Below are positions 34,525 to 43,959 of a stretch of DNA of 64,000 nt, piece by piece. Origin of the DNA: Paenibacillus solanacearum (lineage in GTDB: Bacteria; Bacillota; Bacilli; Paenibacillales; NBRC-103111); contig NZ_CAJVAS010000021.1 in NCBI RefSeq assembly GCF_910593845.1, positions 47,399 to 111,398 on the forward strand. The letters run 5' to 3'. Below the pieces are notes generated by a model that saw only the letters and a program-made list of their open reading frames with translations, did no database searches and was not told the DNA's origin. Position 1 is the stretch's first letter. The number at the start of each line of letters is the position of its first letter. Both the position numbers and the translations under genes were made by a program.

Positions 34525-34764
34525 CTAGCGGTATTGACGCAGCGGACGGCCCGCGAGCAGATAGTCTTGGTCGGCGCCGACCAAGGTCAGTTTATTATGG
34601 CAGCAGGGGAATATAAGCAGTTTCTTCACGCCTTCCTTCAGAGACTCAAGCTCTCGGGGCTTAAAAGGAAGAAGAATATTCGGAGCCTTACAAAAGGGGC
34701 AGTACTGCACGTAAATATCGGACCCGATCCGTTCATAAGGCCAAGTATTTTCGAAAGGTATCAT
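34525..34764 (-). CDS. 79-residue protein with Cys motifs, unknown
   Basis: A small protein I do not recognise. It contains YCPFCKAPNILLPFK and FPCCHNKL, so four cysteines could bind a metal, like a mini zinc ribbon. It lies between yycC and the diguanylate cyclase, six bases after the one and 24 bases before the other, so the three are a single operon. A GGAG site 9 bases before the ATG supports translation. Confidence 0.7.
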   Translation of the reverse strand: MIPFENTWPYERIGSDIYVQYCPFCKAPNILLPFKPRELESLKEGVKKLLIFPCCHNKLTLVGADQDYLLAGRPLRQYR

Positions 34765-34770
34765 GCCGGG

Positions 34771-34971
34771 CTACTCCTGCTTTGTATTTGCCTGTCCGGA
34801 GCCTGCTTGTCCCTTGTCCGGGTCGCCGGCTTCCTTGTCTTTCTTCGCCGCCAGTTCGGCAAGCTTCTGCATTAATATATGCTGCGGCATATGCATCAGA
34901 TGCTCCAGCGGGACGTTCAGTTCCTTCGCCAGCTTTTGCGCGGTTTCGGGAGAGATTTGCAATGGTTTCAT
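34771..34971 (-). CDS. yycC: YycC-like small protein
   Basis: A 66-residue protein starting MKPLQISPETAQKLAKELN with the segment LEHLMHMPQHILMQKLAEL, matching my memory of Bacillus YycC (about 50 residues); the last ~20 residues are a charged, low-complexity tail. The ATG at 34971 follows GGGGTGA. A longer frame to 35010 is less likely. It leads the diguanylate cyclase operon. Function is unknown. Confidence 0.75.
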   Translation of the reverse strand: MKPLQISPETAQKLAKELNVPLEHLMHMPQHILMQKLAELAAKKDKEAGDPDKGQAGSGQANTKQE

Positions 34972-35131
34972 GTTTGTTTCACCCCATAAAAATAGGTCTA
35001 TAGTCTCCATTTAAACATATACGCACCCTACAATTCAACCAAAAAATGGGGAGAGGGCATTTTGGCTTTGCGCCGAAATATGGTTTAATGAAGAAGTATC
35101 GATTCTATTTTTCGGAAGGTGCGGTGCTATT

Positions 35132-36922
<1,791 letters not shown>

Positions 36923-36944
36923 TGTAATATAAAATATATTTTAG

Positions 36945-36973
36945 TTGACAAAGGGTCGCCGAGGCACTATATT
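36945..36973 (+). promoter_or_regulatory. Strong sigma-A promoter
   Basis: TTGACA (36945-36950), exactly 17 bases, then TATATT (36968-36973), five of six matches in the -10. One of the best promoters in the window, and it is not directly in front of a coding gene. Confidence 0.8.
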
Positions 36974-36979
36974 AATTAC

Positions 36980-37095
36980 ATTATATGAATATACGGCTTA
37001 GGCTTGAGTCCTGGAGAAAACCTTATCCGTAAACATGTTCTTCCATTTTTGACGAAGGAAGGGTATGCTTACACTGGTAAGGTTTTCTTTTTTTT
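36980..37095 (+). ncRNA. Candidate small structured RNA or attenuator
   Basis: Starting just after the promoter, the sequence forms one long imperfect hairpin: GAAAACCTTA pairs with TAAGGTTTTC, inside it GTAA-CAT with ATG-TTAC, inside that CTTCC with GGAAG. Eight Ts follow. No convincing long ORF is present (a 5-codon MFFHF lacks a close ribosome site). It could be a free small RNA or a leader that attenuates the phosphatase gene 180 bases on. Confidence 0.6.
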
Positions 37096-37277
37096 GGTAC
37101 TTGACTTCTCGAATGCAGCATGAACGCGTTAAAGCGCGATTGCGGACGCGAAGGAAAGGGCCGGGGAACGAAAACGCTTCGCGCTGCGATTTGCCGCGCG
37201 GGCGAATCAAGCCTGACATCGTTGAATAACTTGAAGAAAGACCTTTTTTTCTTATTATGATTGAGGGTGAGGAAGAC

Positions 37278-38051
37278 ATGGCACAAGGGTATGTATTTGA
37301 TTTGGATGGTACCGTTTACTTAGGGGACAAAATGATCGATGGAGCCGCAGAAGCGATTAAAGCTTTGCGGGAACGCGGAGACCGCGTCGTATTTTTATCG
37401 AACAAACCGATCGCAACAAGACAATCGTATGTGGAAAAGCTGACGAAGATGGGGATTCCGACAGCGCTGGAGGATGTGCTCAACTCGTCGCAGATCGTAG
37501 CCCGCTATTTGAAGAACACGCTCCAAGAAGGGGAAAAAGTATTCGTCATCGGGGAACAGCCGATTTGTGACGAACTGCAAGTCCAAGGCGTTGCGATGAC
37601 GGACGACAGCGAAGCGGCTGAATACGTCGTTCTGTCCTGGGATCGCCAGTTTACGTACGACAAGCTGAACAGCCTGTACCAGGCAGCGATCCGCGGAGCG
37701 AAGATCATCGCCTCCAACCCGGACACGACATGTCCGCTCGACGGTGGACAAATTCCCGATACGGGGACGTTCATCGCGGCATTGGAAGTGGCTACAGGCA
37801 AGGAAATCGACCTTGTCGTGGGCAAGCCTTCGCTGATCGCGGCGCAAGCGGCTGTCGCTCACCTTGAACTGGACTACAAAGATTGCTTCATGATCGGCGA
37901 TCGTCTGGAGACCGATATTAAGATGGGCAACGAGGCCGGGATGAAATCGGTGCTCGTGCTGACCGGCGTCGCGACGCGCGAAATGGCCGAAGCCTCGGAG
38001 CATCGTCCGCAATATATTATTTCCAGTATTAAAGAAATCGTAAATTTATAA
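37278..38051 (+). CDS. HAD-IIA family sugar-phosphatase (NagD-like)
   Basis: A 257-residue phosphatase. The catalytic loop is FDLDGTVY, the second block is VVFLSNKPIATR, and the C-terminal acidic motif reads MIGDRLETDIKMG; NPDTTCPLDGG supports the NagD/AraL-type (HAD-IIA) cap class. It probably removes phosphate from small sugar phosphates in the cytoplasm. The ATG at 37278 follows GGGTGAGGAAGAC; an earlier ATG at 37257 would add seven residues. It precedes glpP by 48 bases in the same direction. Confidence 0.9.
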   Translation: MAQGYVFDLDGTVYLGDKMIDGAAEAIKALRERGDRVVFLSNKPIATRQSYVEKLTKMGIPTALEDVLNSSQIVARYLKNTLQEGEKVFVIGEQPICDELQVQGVAMTDDSEAAEYVVLSWDRQFTYDKLNSLYQAAIRGAKIIASNPDTTCPLDGGQIPDTGTFIAALEVATGKEIDLVVGKPSLIAAQAAVAHLELDYKDCFMIGDRLETDIKMGNEAGMKSVLVLTGVATREMAEASEHRPQYIISSIKEIVNL

Positions 38052-38099
38052 ATAAATCGTGGTATAATGTTCTCAGTCATGTGAAGGGCGGGGAATATT

Positions 38100-38660
38100 A
38101 TGTATCCGATTGTTGATTTAGTGGAGCACCAGACCATAGCTGCCGTTCAGAAGGCGGACGAACTCGATCGTGCACTCGAGAGCCCGGTCAACATTATTTT
38201 TCTGCTGACCGGCTCGATATTCAATATCGGAGATTTGGTGAACCGAATTAAGGCGGCGAACAAGCATGTCTTCATTCATATGGAATTTATCGAAGGCATA
38301 GCGGCGGATCGCAGCGGCGTGGCGTATGTTGCCCAACATATTCAACCGACCGGTATTATTTCGACGAAAAGCAATCTGATTCGCGGCGCCAAAGAAGCCG
38401 GCCTGATGGCGATTCAACGCATATTTTTGATCGACCGGAGCGCAGTCGTTCGGGGAATCAAGGCAGCCGAGCAGAGCCAGCCGGACGCAATCGAGGTCAT
38501 GCCGGGCGTTATGCCAAGGGTGATTCGGGAGATGACGGATATGACGACACTCCCGATCATCGCCGGCGGCCTGGTCGGCAATATTCGCGAGATCGAGGAA
38601 GCGCTGCAGGCGGGTGCTTTGGCGGTATCCGCGGGAACAAATGAATTATGGAACTTTTAA
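38100..38660 (+). CDS. glpP: Glycerol-responsive antiterminator GlpP
   Basis: GlpP is an RNA-binding antiterminator that, with glycerol-3-phosphate, lets RNA polymerase read through terminators in the leaders of glp genes. The 186-residue TIM-like protein has the diagnostic VNIIFLLTGSIFNIGDLVNRIKAANKHVFIHME, the GIISTKSNLIRGAKEAGL block, and the AGGLVGNIREIEEALQAGA ending. Length is normal. TATAAT at 38063-38068 may be its -10. Directly downstream is a structured leader with a terminator, and 1.2 kb on lies a glycerol-3-phosphate-type transporter operon, so its targets are probably local. Confidence 0.95.
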   Translation: MYPIVDLVEHQTIAAVQKADELDRALESPVNIIFLLTGSIFNIGDLVNRIKAANKHVFIHMEFIEGIAADRSGVAYVAQHIQPTGIISTKSNLIRGAKEAGLMAIQRIFLIDRSAVVRGIKAAEQSQPDAIEVMPGVMPRVIREMTDMTTLPIIAGGLVGNIREIEEALQAGALAVSAGTNELWNF

Positions 38661-38661
38661 C

Positions 38662-38746
38662 GGCGTCAGAGTCCAATCTGGAGAGAAGATGAGAAACCTC
38701 TTTGGATCGAGTGCGTTTATTTCGCGCTTTCCGGGAGGTTTTTTGC
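38662..38746 (+). promoter_or_regulatory. Candidate GlpP-controlled terminator/antiterminator leader before mgtC
   Basis: Just after glpP, a purine-rich AGAGTCCAATCTGGAGAGA stretch precedes a terminator with AAACCTC paired to GAGGTTT and a T run. glp antiterminator leaders have a similar arrangement. The next gene is mgtC, not glpF or glpK, which is odd. It could also be a simple terminator. Confidence 0.45.
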
Positions 38747-38836
38747 ATTTGGCGAGCGCAAACTTGGGAGCATGGAAGCGTTCGTTAGCCGGCCGCGGGC
38801 CGGCGATAAATCACTAATTAAGGGGGGAGCCAAGCT

Positions 38837-39589
38837 TTGGATAGCATTTGGCACATTTCGCACTTGGATCTAACCATCCGAATTATGCTGGCCGTTTGTT
38901 TGGGAGGTTTGGTCGGGTTAGAGCGGGAATGGAACAACCACGCGGCTGGCTTGCGAACACATATATTGGTCTGTATCGGTTCGGCTGCGATCATGCTGTT
39001 GTCCGTTTACGGATTTGCCGCATTCGTCAATGAAACGAACGTGCGTACCGACCCGGCGCGGTTGGCAGCGCAAGTCATCAGCGGGATCGGCTTCCTCGGA
39101 GCAGGAACGATCATGCGGACCGGTTCGACGGTTTCGGGTCTGACAACGGCCGCTTCCGTATGGGTTGTGGCGGCCATCGGTCTGTGTGTGGGCGCAGGAT
39201 TTTATTATGTTGCCGTACTGTCGACCGTGATGGTGCTGATCAGCTTGTTTGTGCTGAACAAATGGGAAAAATATTTGATGCGCAACCGCAGGACGATGGA
39301 GATCGTCATCCGCATTATCGACAAACCGGGCGTGCTGGGCACGATCGCGTCGAAATTCGGCCAATTCGGCATTCAAATTGCCAATGTACGCATGAAACCC
39401 GACGGCGTGGCCGAGGTCAACGGCGTGACCGAGCCGGCTATGGAGCTGCAGTTTAACTTAAAAACAACCGATCGCGGTGTTATCATCCAGGCGATGGATG
39501 TCATCTCGGCGTCCGGCGATATATTGTCCGTGGAATCGAAAGCGCTGACGATCGTTGGCGGGGCGCGGGGCACGACGCAAGCCATGTAA
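38837..39589 (+). CDS. mgtC: MgtC/SapB family membrane protein
   Basis: MgtC/SapB proteins support magnesium homeostasis and, in some bacteria, modulate F1Fo ATPase. The 250-residue protein has four to five spans, the invariant GLVGLEREWNNHAAGLRTHILVCIGSAA, the GIGFLGAGTIMR motif and TTAASVWVVAAIGLCVGAGFY, then a soluble C-terminal domain of about 90 residues (from IVIRIIDKPGVLGTIAS) with an ACT-like fold, as in longer homologues. GGGGGGAG precedes TTG at 38837. A terminator-like leader (38662-38746) lies upstream, so it may be controlled by GlpP or by that structure. Confidence 0.9.
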   Translation: MDSIWHISHLDLTIRIMLAVCLGGLVGLEREWNNHAAGLRTHILVCIGSAAIMLLSVYGFAAFVNETNVRTDPARLAAQVISGIGFLGAGTIMRTGSTVSGLTTAASVWVVAAIGLCVGAGFYYVAVLSTVMVLISLFVLNKWEKYLMRNRRTMEIVIRIIDKPGVLGTIASKFGQFGIQIANVRMKPDGVAEVNGVTEPAMELQFNLKTTDRGVIIQAMDVISASGDILSVESKALTIVGGARGTTQAM

Positions 39590-39915
39590 ACGTTTTTTTA
39601 AAAATGATTGTAACGCTTTCAAAATAATGGTATAATATTTATTTACTTGACATCGTACGCATTATATGACATACTATATCGTGTCAGTAAGAAAACGCTT
39701 TACTTCATTCCATACACACTTGGGTGCGGAGAACATTGAGACAACCCAAGAGACGATTGGACCGTGCGGTAGCCGGATCCTTTGTTTCTTGTAGCGGCTT
39801 GGTGTTCTTTTTCTTCGTGTTTTAAAAGTCGAAACATGAAGGAATGTGTCGAGTGATGTCGAATGAGTAATGGAAACCAATCACACGAGTTAAGTCAGAG
39901 AGGGGTATTAACGAA
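39590..39915. other. Leader region of the glycerol-phosphate transport operon
   Basis: About 325 bases. Beyond the promoter below there is a stem CTTGGGT/ACCCAAG near 39718-39749, then TAGCCG/CGGCT with a T-rich tail near 39770-39815 that may be a terminator. A long leader like this fits antitermination or riboregulation, possibly by GlpP. No gene is supported. Confidence 0.45.
39609..39637 (+). promoter_or_regulatory. Promoter with overlapping cre-like site for the ugp-like operon
   Basis: TTGTAA (39609-39614), 17 bases, TATAAT (39632-39637). The sequence TTGTAACGCTTTCA (39609-39622) matches the cre pattern except one position and covers the -35, fitting CcpA repression by glucose. A second weaker AACGCTTT element lies near 39690. 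Confidence 0.6.
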
Positions 39916-41241
39916 ATGAAGATGAAAAAATGGTTGTCCGTGCTTGCAGTATCCTCCATCACGTTAACAACGGCAGTCGGCTGCGGCAATTCCGCGGACA
40001 CTAAAGGTGGACAAGCTAGTGGAGACGTTGCTCCGCCGGCGGTGGAAGATAACTCTCCTGTCACGATCCAGTACTGGCACTCCCATGCGGACGTTCAAAT
40101 GGGCGCTGTGAACTATATGATCGCAGAATTCCAGAAGAAATATCCTAACATTACGGTTGAACCGGTATACCAAGGCGCTTACACCGACCTTCACAAGAAG
40201 CTGCAAGCGGCTATCGCGGCAAAAGACGTTCCTGCGGTAACGAACGTAGAAGTATCGGCGCTTCCGAACTTTGCAGACAGCGGCGCGTTCGCGAACCTGA
40301 GCGCTTACATTACGCGCGACAAAATGGACTTGTCCGACTTCTCCAAAGGGATGCTGCAAGCGTACGCATTCAATAACAAGCAATACGGCTTCCCGCTGAT
40401 CGTCAGCACGAGCGTATTCATGTACAATAAGACGATGCTGGATCAACTCGGCGTTAAACCGCCGCAAACATGGGCTGAGATCGAAGACTTCAACAAGAAA
40501 GTCACGTTGAAGGAAAACGGTAAAACAACGCGTTACGCGTTCTCCGTACCAGGCTGGGATACATGGTACATGGACCCTTGGGTTTCCAATGGCGGCGGCT
40601 CGATCTTGAGCCCGGACAACAAGAAAACATTGCTTGACCAACCGGATAGCCAAAAGTGGCTGAACAACTTCTACAAATGGACTAAAGAAGGCTCCATGCA
40701 CATGGGCTACGGCAAAGGCGCATCCGATACGATGAGACAAATGTTCCTGGACGGCAAAGTAGCTATGGTTCAGCATTCGTCCGCCATATTGAAAACATAT
40801 CTGGAAAACGCGAAGTTTGAAGTAGGCGTATCGTTTATCCCTGGCGATAAAGAAAGAAAATCGCATATCGGCGGCGCGGGGATCGTTATGATGGAAGGCG
40901 CTCCTGCGAAGCAAAAAGAAGCGGCTTGGAAATTCATCAAATTCATGACAGCTGCTGAAAATAACATTAAGTGGGCTGAAGGAACGGGTTACCTGCCTAC
41001 CCACAAGTCCGTTCTGAGCACGGATGAAGGCAAGAAGTACTTCGAGAAGCTTCCGCAATACAAAGCGGTATTCGACAACTTCGACAACGTCGTTGGCCGT
41101 CCGCAGCATCCGGCTTATCCGGAATTCAGCAAGAAGTACATGGAAGTTGTAGGCAAGATGCTTTTGGAAAATGCGGATCCGATGCCTTTGTTGAATGACG
41201 CCGTTAAAGAAATCAACACGATTATTGCAGACTATCAATAA
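39916..41241 (+). CDS. ugpB: ABC glycerol-phosphate-type solute-binding lipoprotein (UgpB-like)
   Basis: A binding protein for an ABC importer, anchored by a lipobox-like AVGC. The blocks VTIQYWHSHADVQMGAVNYMIAEF, PVYQGAYTDLHKKLQAAIAA and AMVQHSSA are typical of UgpB-like glycerol-3-phosphate or glycerophosphodiester binders. It is the first gene of an operon with two permeases and a glycerophosphodiester phosphodiesterase, which supports that substrate. A strong hairpin follows its stop, probably to favour high expression of the binding protein. No ATPase gene is in the operon; Firmicutes commonly use a shared MsmX-like ATPase. Confidence 0.85.
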   Translation: MKMKKWLSVLAVSSITLTTAVGCGNSADTKGGQASGDVAPPAVEDNSPVTIQYWHSHADVQMGAVNYMIAEFQKKYPNITVEPVYQGAYTDLHKKLQAAIAAKDVPAVTNVEVSALPNFADSGAFANLSAYITRDKMDLSDFSKGMLQAYAFNNKQYGFPLIVSTSVFMYNKTMLDQLGVKPPQTWAEIEDFNKKVTLKENGKTTRYAFSVPGWDTWYMDPWVSNGGGSILSPDNKKTLLDQPDSQKWLNNFYKWTKEGSMHMGYGKGASDTMRQMFLDGKVAMVQHSSAILKTYLENAKFEVGVSFIPGDKERKSHIGGAGIVMMEGAPAKQKEAAWKFIKFMTAAENNIKWAEGTGYLPTHKSVLSTDEGKKYFEKLPQYKAVFDNFDNVVGRPQHPAYPEFSKKYMEVVGKMLLENADPMPLLNDAVKEINTIIADYQ

Positions 41242-41256
41242 GCTCTAGCTTAACCC

Positions 41257-41291
41257 GGCAGTGCGGGGGGCTTATCCGCCCCCAAACTGCC
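41257..41291 (+). terminator. Intercistronic stem-loop after the binding protein
   Basis: GGCAGT..GGGGG pairs with CCCCC..ACTGCC with a short loop but no good T run. It probably stabilises the binding-protein message or causes partial termination. Confidence 0.7.
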
Positions 41292-41322
41292 ATTCATATT
41301 TGTAAGTGAGAGGGGAGTCGCG

Positions 41323-42264
41323 ATGAAAGCGACGGACAGCCGGCCCGGCACGCAACAAGGCGCAGTCAGTCAGAAGAGTAAACGTAACGTCCGCTTTATG
41401 GATGGTTTGAAAGATTTCTCCTTTGCAGTGCCTGCATTACTTATCCTGGTTGTGTTCATTTATTATCCGCTGATTAATTCTTTATATTTGAGTTTTACAA
41501 ATTGGAATATGACGAAGCCGACTAAAAAGTTCGTCGGATTCGACAACTATACGTATTTGCTGTCCAGTGACCAGTTCTACAAAGTTCTTGGCATTACGTT
41601 CACGTATACGATCATCGACGTGCTTCTTTCTTTGGCACTGGGGCTTGGCCTCGCGCTGCTGTTTAACAAGCAATCTCGTATCTTCAACTTCATGCGCTCG
41701 ATCATTTTCATGCCGCACTACATTTCCATGGTTATCGTATCCATGATTTTCTTGTGGATTTTTAACGGACAATACGGCTTGATGAACGAATTACTGAAGT
41801 GGTTGGGTCTTGAGCCGGTGCAATGGCTCACGAACACGAAGACTGCGCTTTGGGTGCTGATTGTCGTATCCATTTGGAAAGGCGTCGGCTTTACGATGAT
41901 TATTTTCATGGGCGGCCTTCGGAGTATTCCTGTCGATTATTACGAAGCTTCCGGACTTGATGGCGCAAGCAAATGGACCCAATTCTGGAAGATTACGCTT
42001 CCATTGCTGTCGCCGACCACTTTGTTCTTGGTCGTAACGAACTTTATTTCGTCCATGCAAGTGTTCCAATCCGTTGATATCATTACGAACGGCGGACCGC
42101 TCGAGTCGACGAAAGCAATGGTGTATTGGATTTACGAAATGGCCTTCAGCGAATTCCGCACGGGTAGAGCTTCCGCTTTGGTCATTATCTTCTTCATCAT
42201 CATCATTTTGCTGACGATGCTGCAAATGTTTATTTCCAAGAAGAAAGTCCATTACGAAGGGTAG
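41323..42264 (+). CDS. ugpA: ABC permease (UgpA/MalF-type)
   Basis: A 313-residue inner-membrane permease with six spans. The EAA loop that contacts the ATPase is EASGLDGASKWTQFWKITLPLL, at the usual place near residue 210. The N-terminal tail is long and basic (MKATDSRPGTQQGAVSQKSKRN). AGAGGGGAG precedes the ATG. It lies between the binding protein and the second permease with a 12-base gap to the latter, so the two permeases are co-translated. Together they would form the channel of a glycerol-3-phosphate or phosphodiester importer. Confidence 0.92.
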   Translation: MKATDSRPGTQQGAVSQKSKRNVRFMDGLKDFSFAVPALLILVVFIYYPLINSLYLSFTNWNMTKPTKKFVGFDNYTYLLSSDQFYKVLGITFTYTIIDVLLSLALGLGLALLFNKQSRIFNFMRSIIFMPHYISMVIVSMIFLWIFNGQYGLMNELLKWLGLEPVQWLTNTKTALWVLIVVSIWKGVGFTMIIFMGGLRSIPVDYYEASGLDGASKWTQFWKITLPLLSPTTLFLVVTNFISSMQVFQSVDIITNGGPLESTKAMVYWIYEMAFSEFRTGRASALVIIFFIIIILLTMLQMFISKKKVHYEG

Positions 42265-42276
42265 GTAAGTGAGCAT

Positions 42277-43110
42277 ATGAAGAGTTCAGCAGTATCCAAC
42301 ACTACCCGTCTCGTGTTTGCCATCATCATTACTGCGATTATGTTTTTCCCGATTTACTGGATGATTATTACCGCTTTCAAGACGCCTGCGGAATTGCGGC
42401 TTGCGATTCCTACGTTCTGGCCGGAGCGGTTCCACTTTGAAAACTTTGCCAGTGCTTTTAAAACGATTCCTTTCTACACGTTTACCGTGAACACGGTCAT
42501 TCAAACCGTCGGGATCGTCGTGCTGCAAATCAACATCGGCATCATGGCTGCCTATGCTTTTGCCAAAGGTTCCTTCGTCGGACGCGAAAGACTGTTTGTC
42601 CTCGTTCTCGCCGCATTGATCGTACCGGAGCAAGTTATTTTCGTTCCGATTTACGTCATGCTGTCCAAGCTTGGCTGGATCAACACATACTATGCGCTGA
42701 TTATCCCGCACGCGGCATCGGCTTACGGTATCTTCCTGCTGCGTCAGACGTTCCGTTCGATTAACAACGACGTCATCGAAGCGGCGAAAGTGGACGGCGC
42801 CAACAAGCTGCAAGTGCTGTACCGGATTTTGGCGCCGATGGCATTCCCAACCATTGCTACGCTGACCGTCATCAGCTTCATTTCCAGCTGGAACTCATAC
42901 TTCTGGCCGCTGATCATGACCAACTCCGATAAAATGCGCGTGCTGACGGTCGGGATCGCGATGATGCGCGACTCTATCGCCGGTAACGAAGCGTTGACGA
43001 TGCATTTGCTCATGTCCGCAAGTATTCTTGTTATATTCCCAATCGTCATCGTGTTTATTTTCGCACAAAAATATATTGTCGCAGCTATGTCAAACTCGAC
43101 GTTTAAGTGA
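42277..43110 (+). CDS. ugpE: ABC permease (UgpE/MalG-type)
   Basis: A 277-residue permease, partner of the preceding gene. The EAA loop is EAAKVDGANKLQVLYRILAPM. The spans and the C-terminal QKYIVAAMSNSTFK are typical of MalG/UgpE proteins. It starts 12 bases after the first permease and is followed by a terminator-like hairpin and the phosphodiesterase gene. Confidence 0.92.
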   Translation: MKSSAVSNTTRLVFAIIITAIMFFPIYWMIITAFKTPAELRLAIPTFWPERFHFENFASAFKTIPFYTFTVNTVIQTVGIVVLQINIGIMAAYAFAKGSFVGRERLFVLVLAALIVPEQVIFVPIYVMLSKLGWINTYYALIIPHAASAYGIFLLRQTFRSINNDVIEAAKVDGANKLQVLYRILAPMAFPTIATLTVISFISSWNSYFWPLIMTNSDKMRVLTVGIAMMRDSIAGNEALTMHLLMSASILVIFPIVIVFIFAQKYIVAAMSNSTFK

Positions 43111-43122
43111 GATAATTATGGA

Positions 43123-43153
43123 AGACCGGTTTGTTACAGGCCGGTCTTTTCAT
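43123..43153 (+). terminator. Intrinsic terminator after ugpE
   Basis: AAGACCGG pairs with CCGGTCTT around TTTGTTACAGG, followed by TTC. It may be leaky, because the phosphodiesterase 60 bases on has no obvious promoter of its own. Confidence 0.7.
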
Positions 43154-43210
43154 GATGATAAATCATAAGAATCTAAAAAAACAAGGTTCAGGAGAGGAAT
43201 GATCTTCACA

Positions 43211-43954
43211 ATGGCAACGAATCAACCATTAGTTATCGCTCACCGCGGGGCGAAAGGGGAAGCGCCTGAAAACACGCTTGCTGCATTTCGTCTCGGACTC
43301 GAACAAGGCTGCGACGCCATCGAGCTCGATATTCACTTGTCCAAGGACGGGGAAATCATCGTTATTCACGATGCGACCATGGACCGAACTTCGGATATGA
43401 CAGGTACCGTTAACAAGCTGACGTTGGCCGAAATCAAACAAGCTGACGCCGGCAAATGGTTTGACGAGAAATACGCAGGCGAGAAAGTGCCGACACTGGA
43501 AGAAGTATTCGACCTCGTGCCGGAGCACATTATGATCAATGTCGAAATCAAAGGCTCGTACAACCGTAAGCTCGAGCTCGCGCTGGCCGATTTGATGAAA
43601 CGGAAAAACCGGGTACATAACGTCGTCATTTCTTCTTTCGATCATAAATGCCTGGTGTTCATGAAGCTTTTGCTGCCTGATGTAAGAATCGGGCTTCTCT
43701 ATGATTGCAATATCGGACGCCACTCCGCTTTGGCGGCAACGACAGGCGTACCGGTATTCTCGCTGCACCCGAATGCCAAGCGCATCGATAAGGAAGATGT
43801 GCGCGACGCCGTGGAACAAGGGCTTCAAGTATACGCATACACAATTAACGACGCGGCCAAAATGGAGCAGGCGATCGACGCAGGCATTTCCGGCATCATC
43901 ACAGACTTCCCGGGCCGACTGCGCGAGATCCTCAAGAAAGGCTCGGTGGAATAA
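43211..43954 (+). CDS. ugpQ: Glycerophosphodiester phosphodiesterase (GDPD) 1
   Basis: GDPD cuts glycerophosphodiesters to glycerol-3-phosphate and an alcohol. The 247-residue TIM-barrel protein has the diagnostic HRGAKGEAPENT, the ELDIHLSKDG block with metal-binding E and D, and INVEIKG. No signal peptide is present, so it works in the cytoplasm on imported substrate. I chose the ATG at 43211 because GGAGAGG lies 12 bases upstream; a frame start at 43199 would sit almost on that site. It follows the importer genes and precedes a lipoprotein gene by 5 bases. Confidence 0.94.
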   Translation: MATNQPLVIAHRGAKGEAPENTLAAFRLGLEQGCDAIELDIHLSKDGEIIVIHDATMDRTSDMTGTVNKLTLAEIKQADAGKWFDEKYAGEKVPTLEEVFDLVPEHIMINVEIKGSYNRKLELALADLMKRKNRVHNVVISSFDHKCLVFMKLLLPDVRIGLLYDCNIGRHSALAATTGVPVFSLHPNAKRIDKEDVRDAVEQGLQVYAYTINDAAKMEQAIDAGISGIITDFPGRLREILKKGSVE

Positions 43955-43959
43955 AAGGA

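Larger units (their letters stand above)
36923..37277. other. Intergenic region carrying a promoter and structured RNA
   Basis: About 355 bases between pepF and the HAD phosphatase. It contains the promoter and candidate sRNA listed next. Between the RNA terminator (about 37095) and the phosphatase I see no further site. Confidence 0.55.

Noticed and set aside
37030..37050. Phe-rich leader peptide (MFFHF) suggesting amino-acid attenuation
   Set aside because: The nearest GGAG is about 20 bases upstream, too far for efficient initiation, and the downstream gene is a phosphatase.
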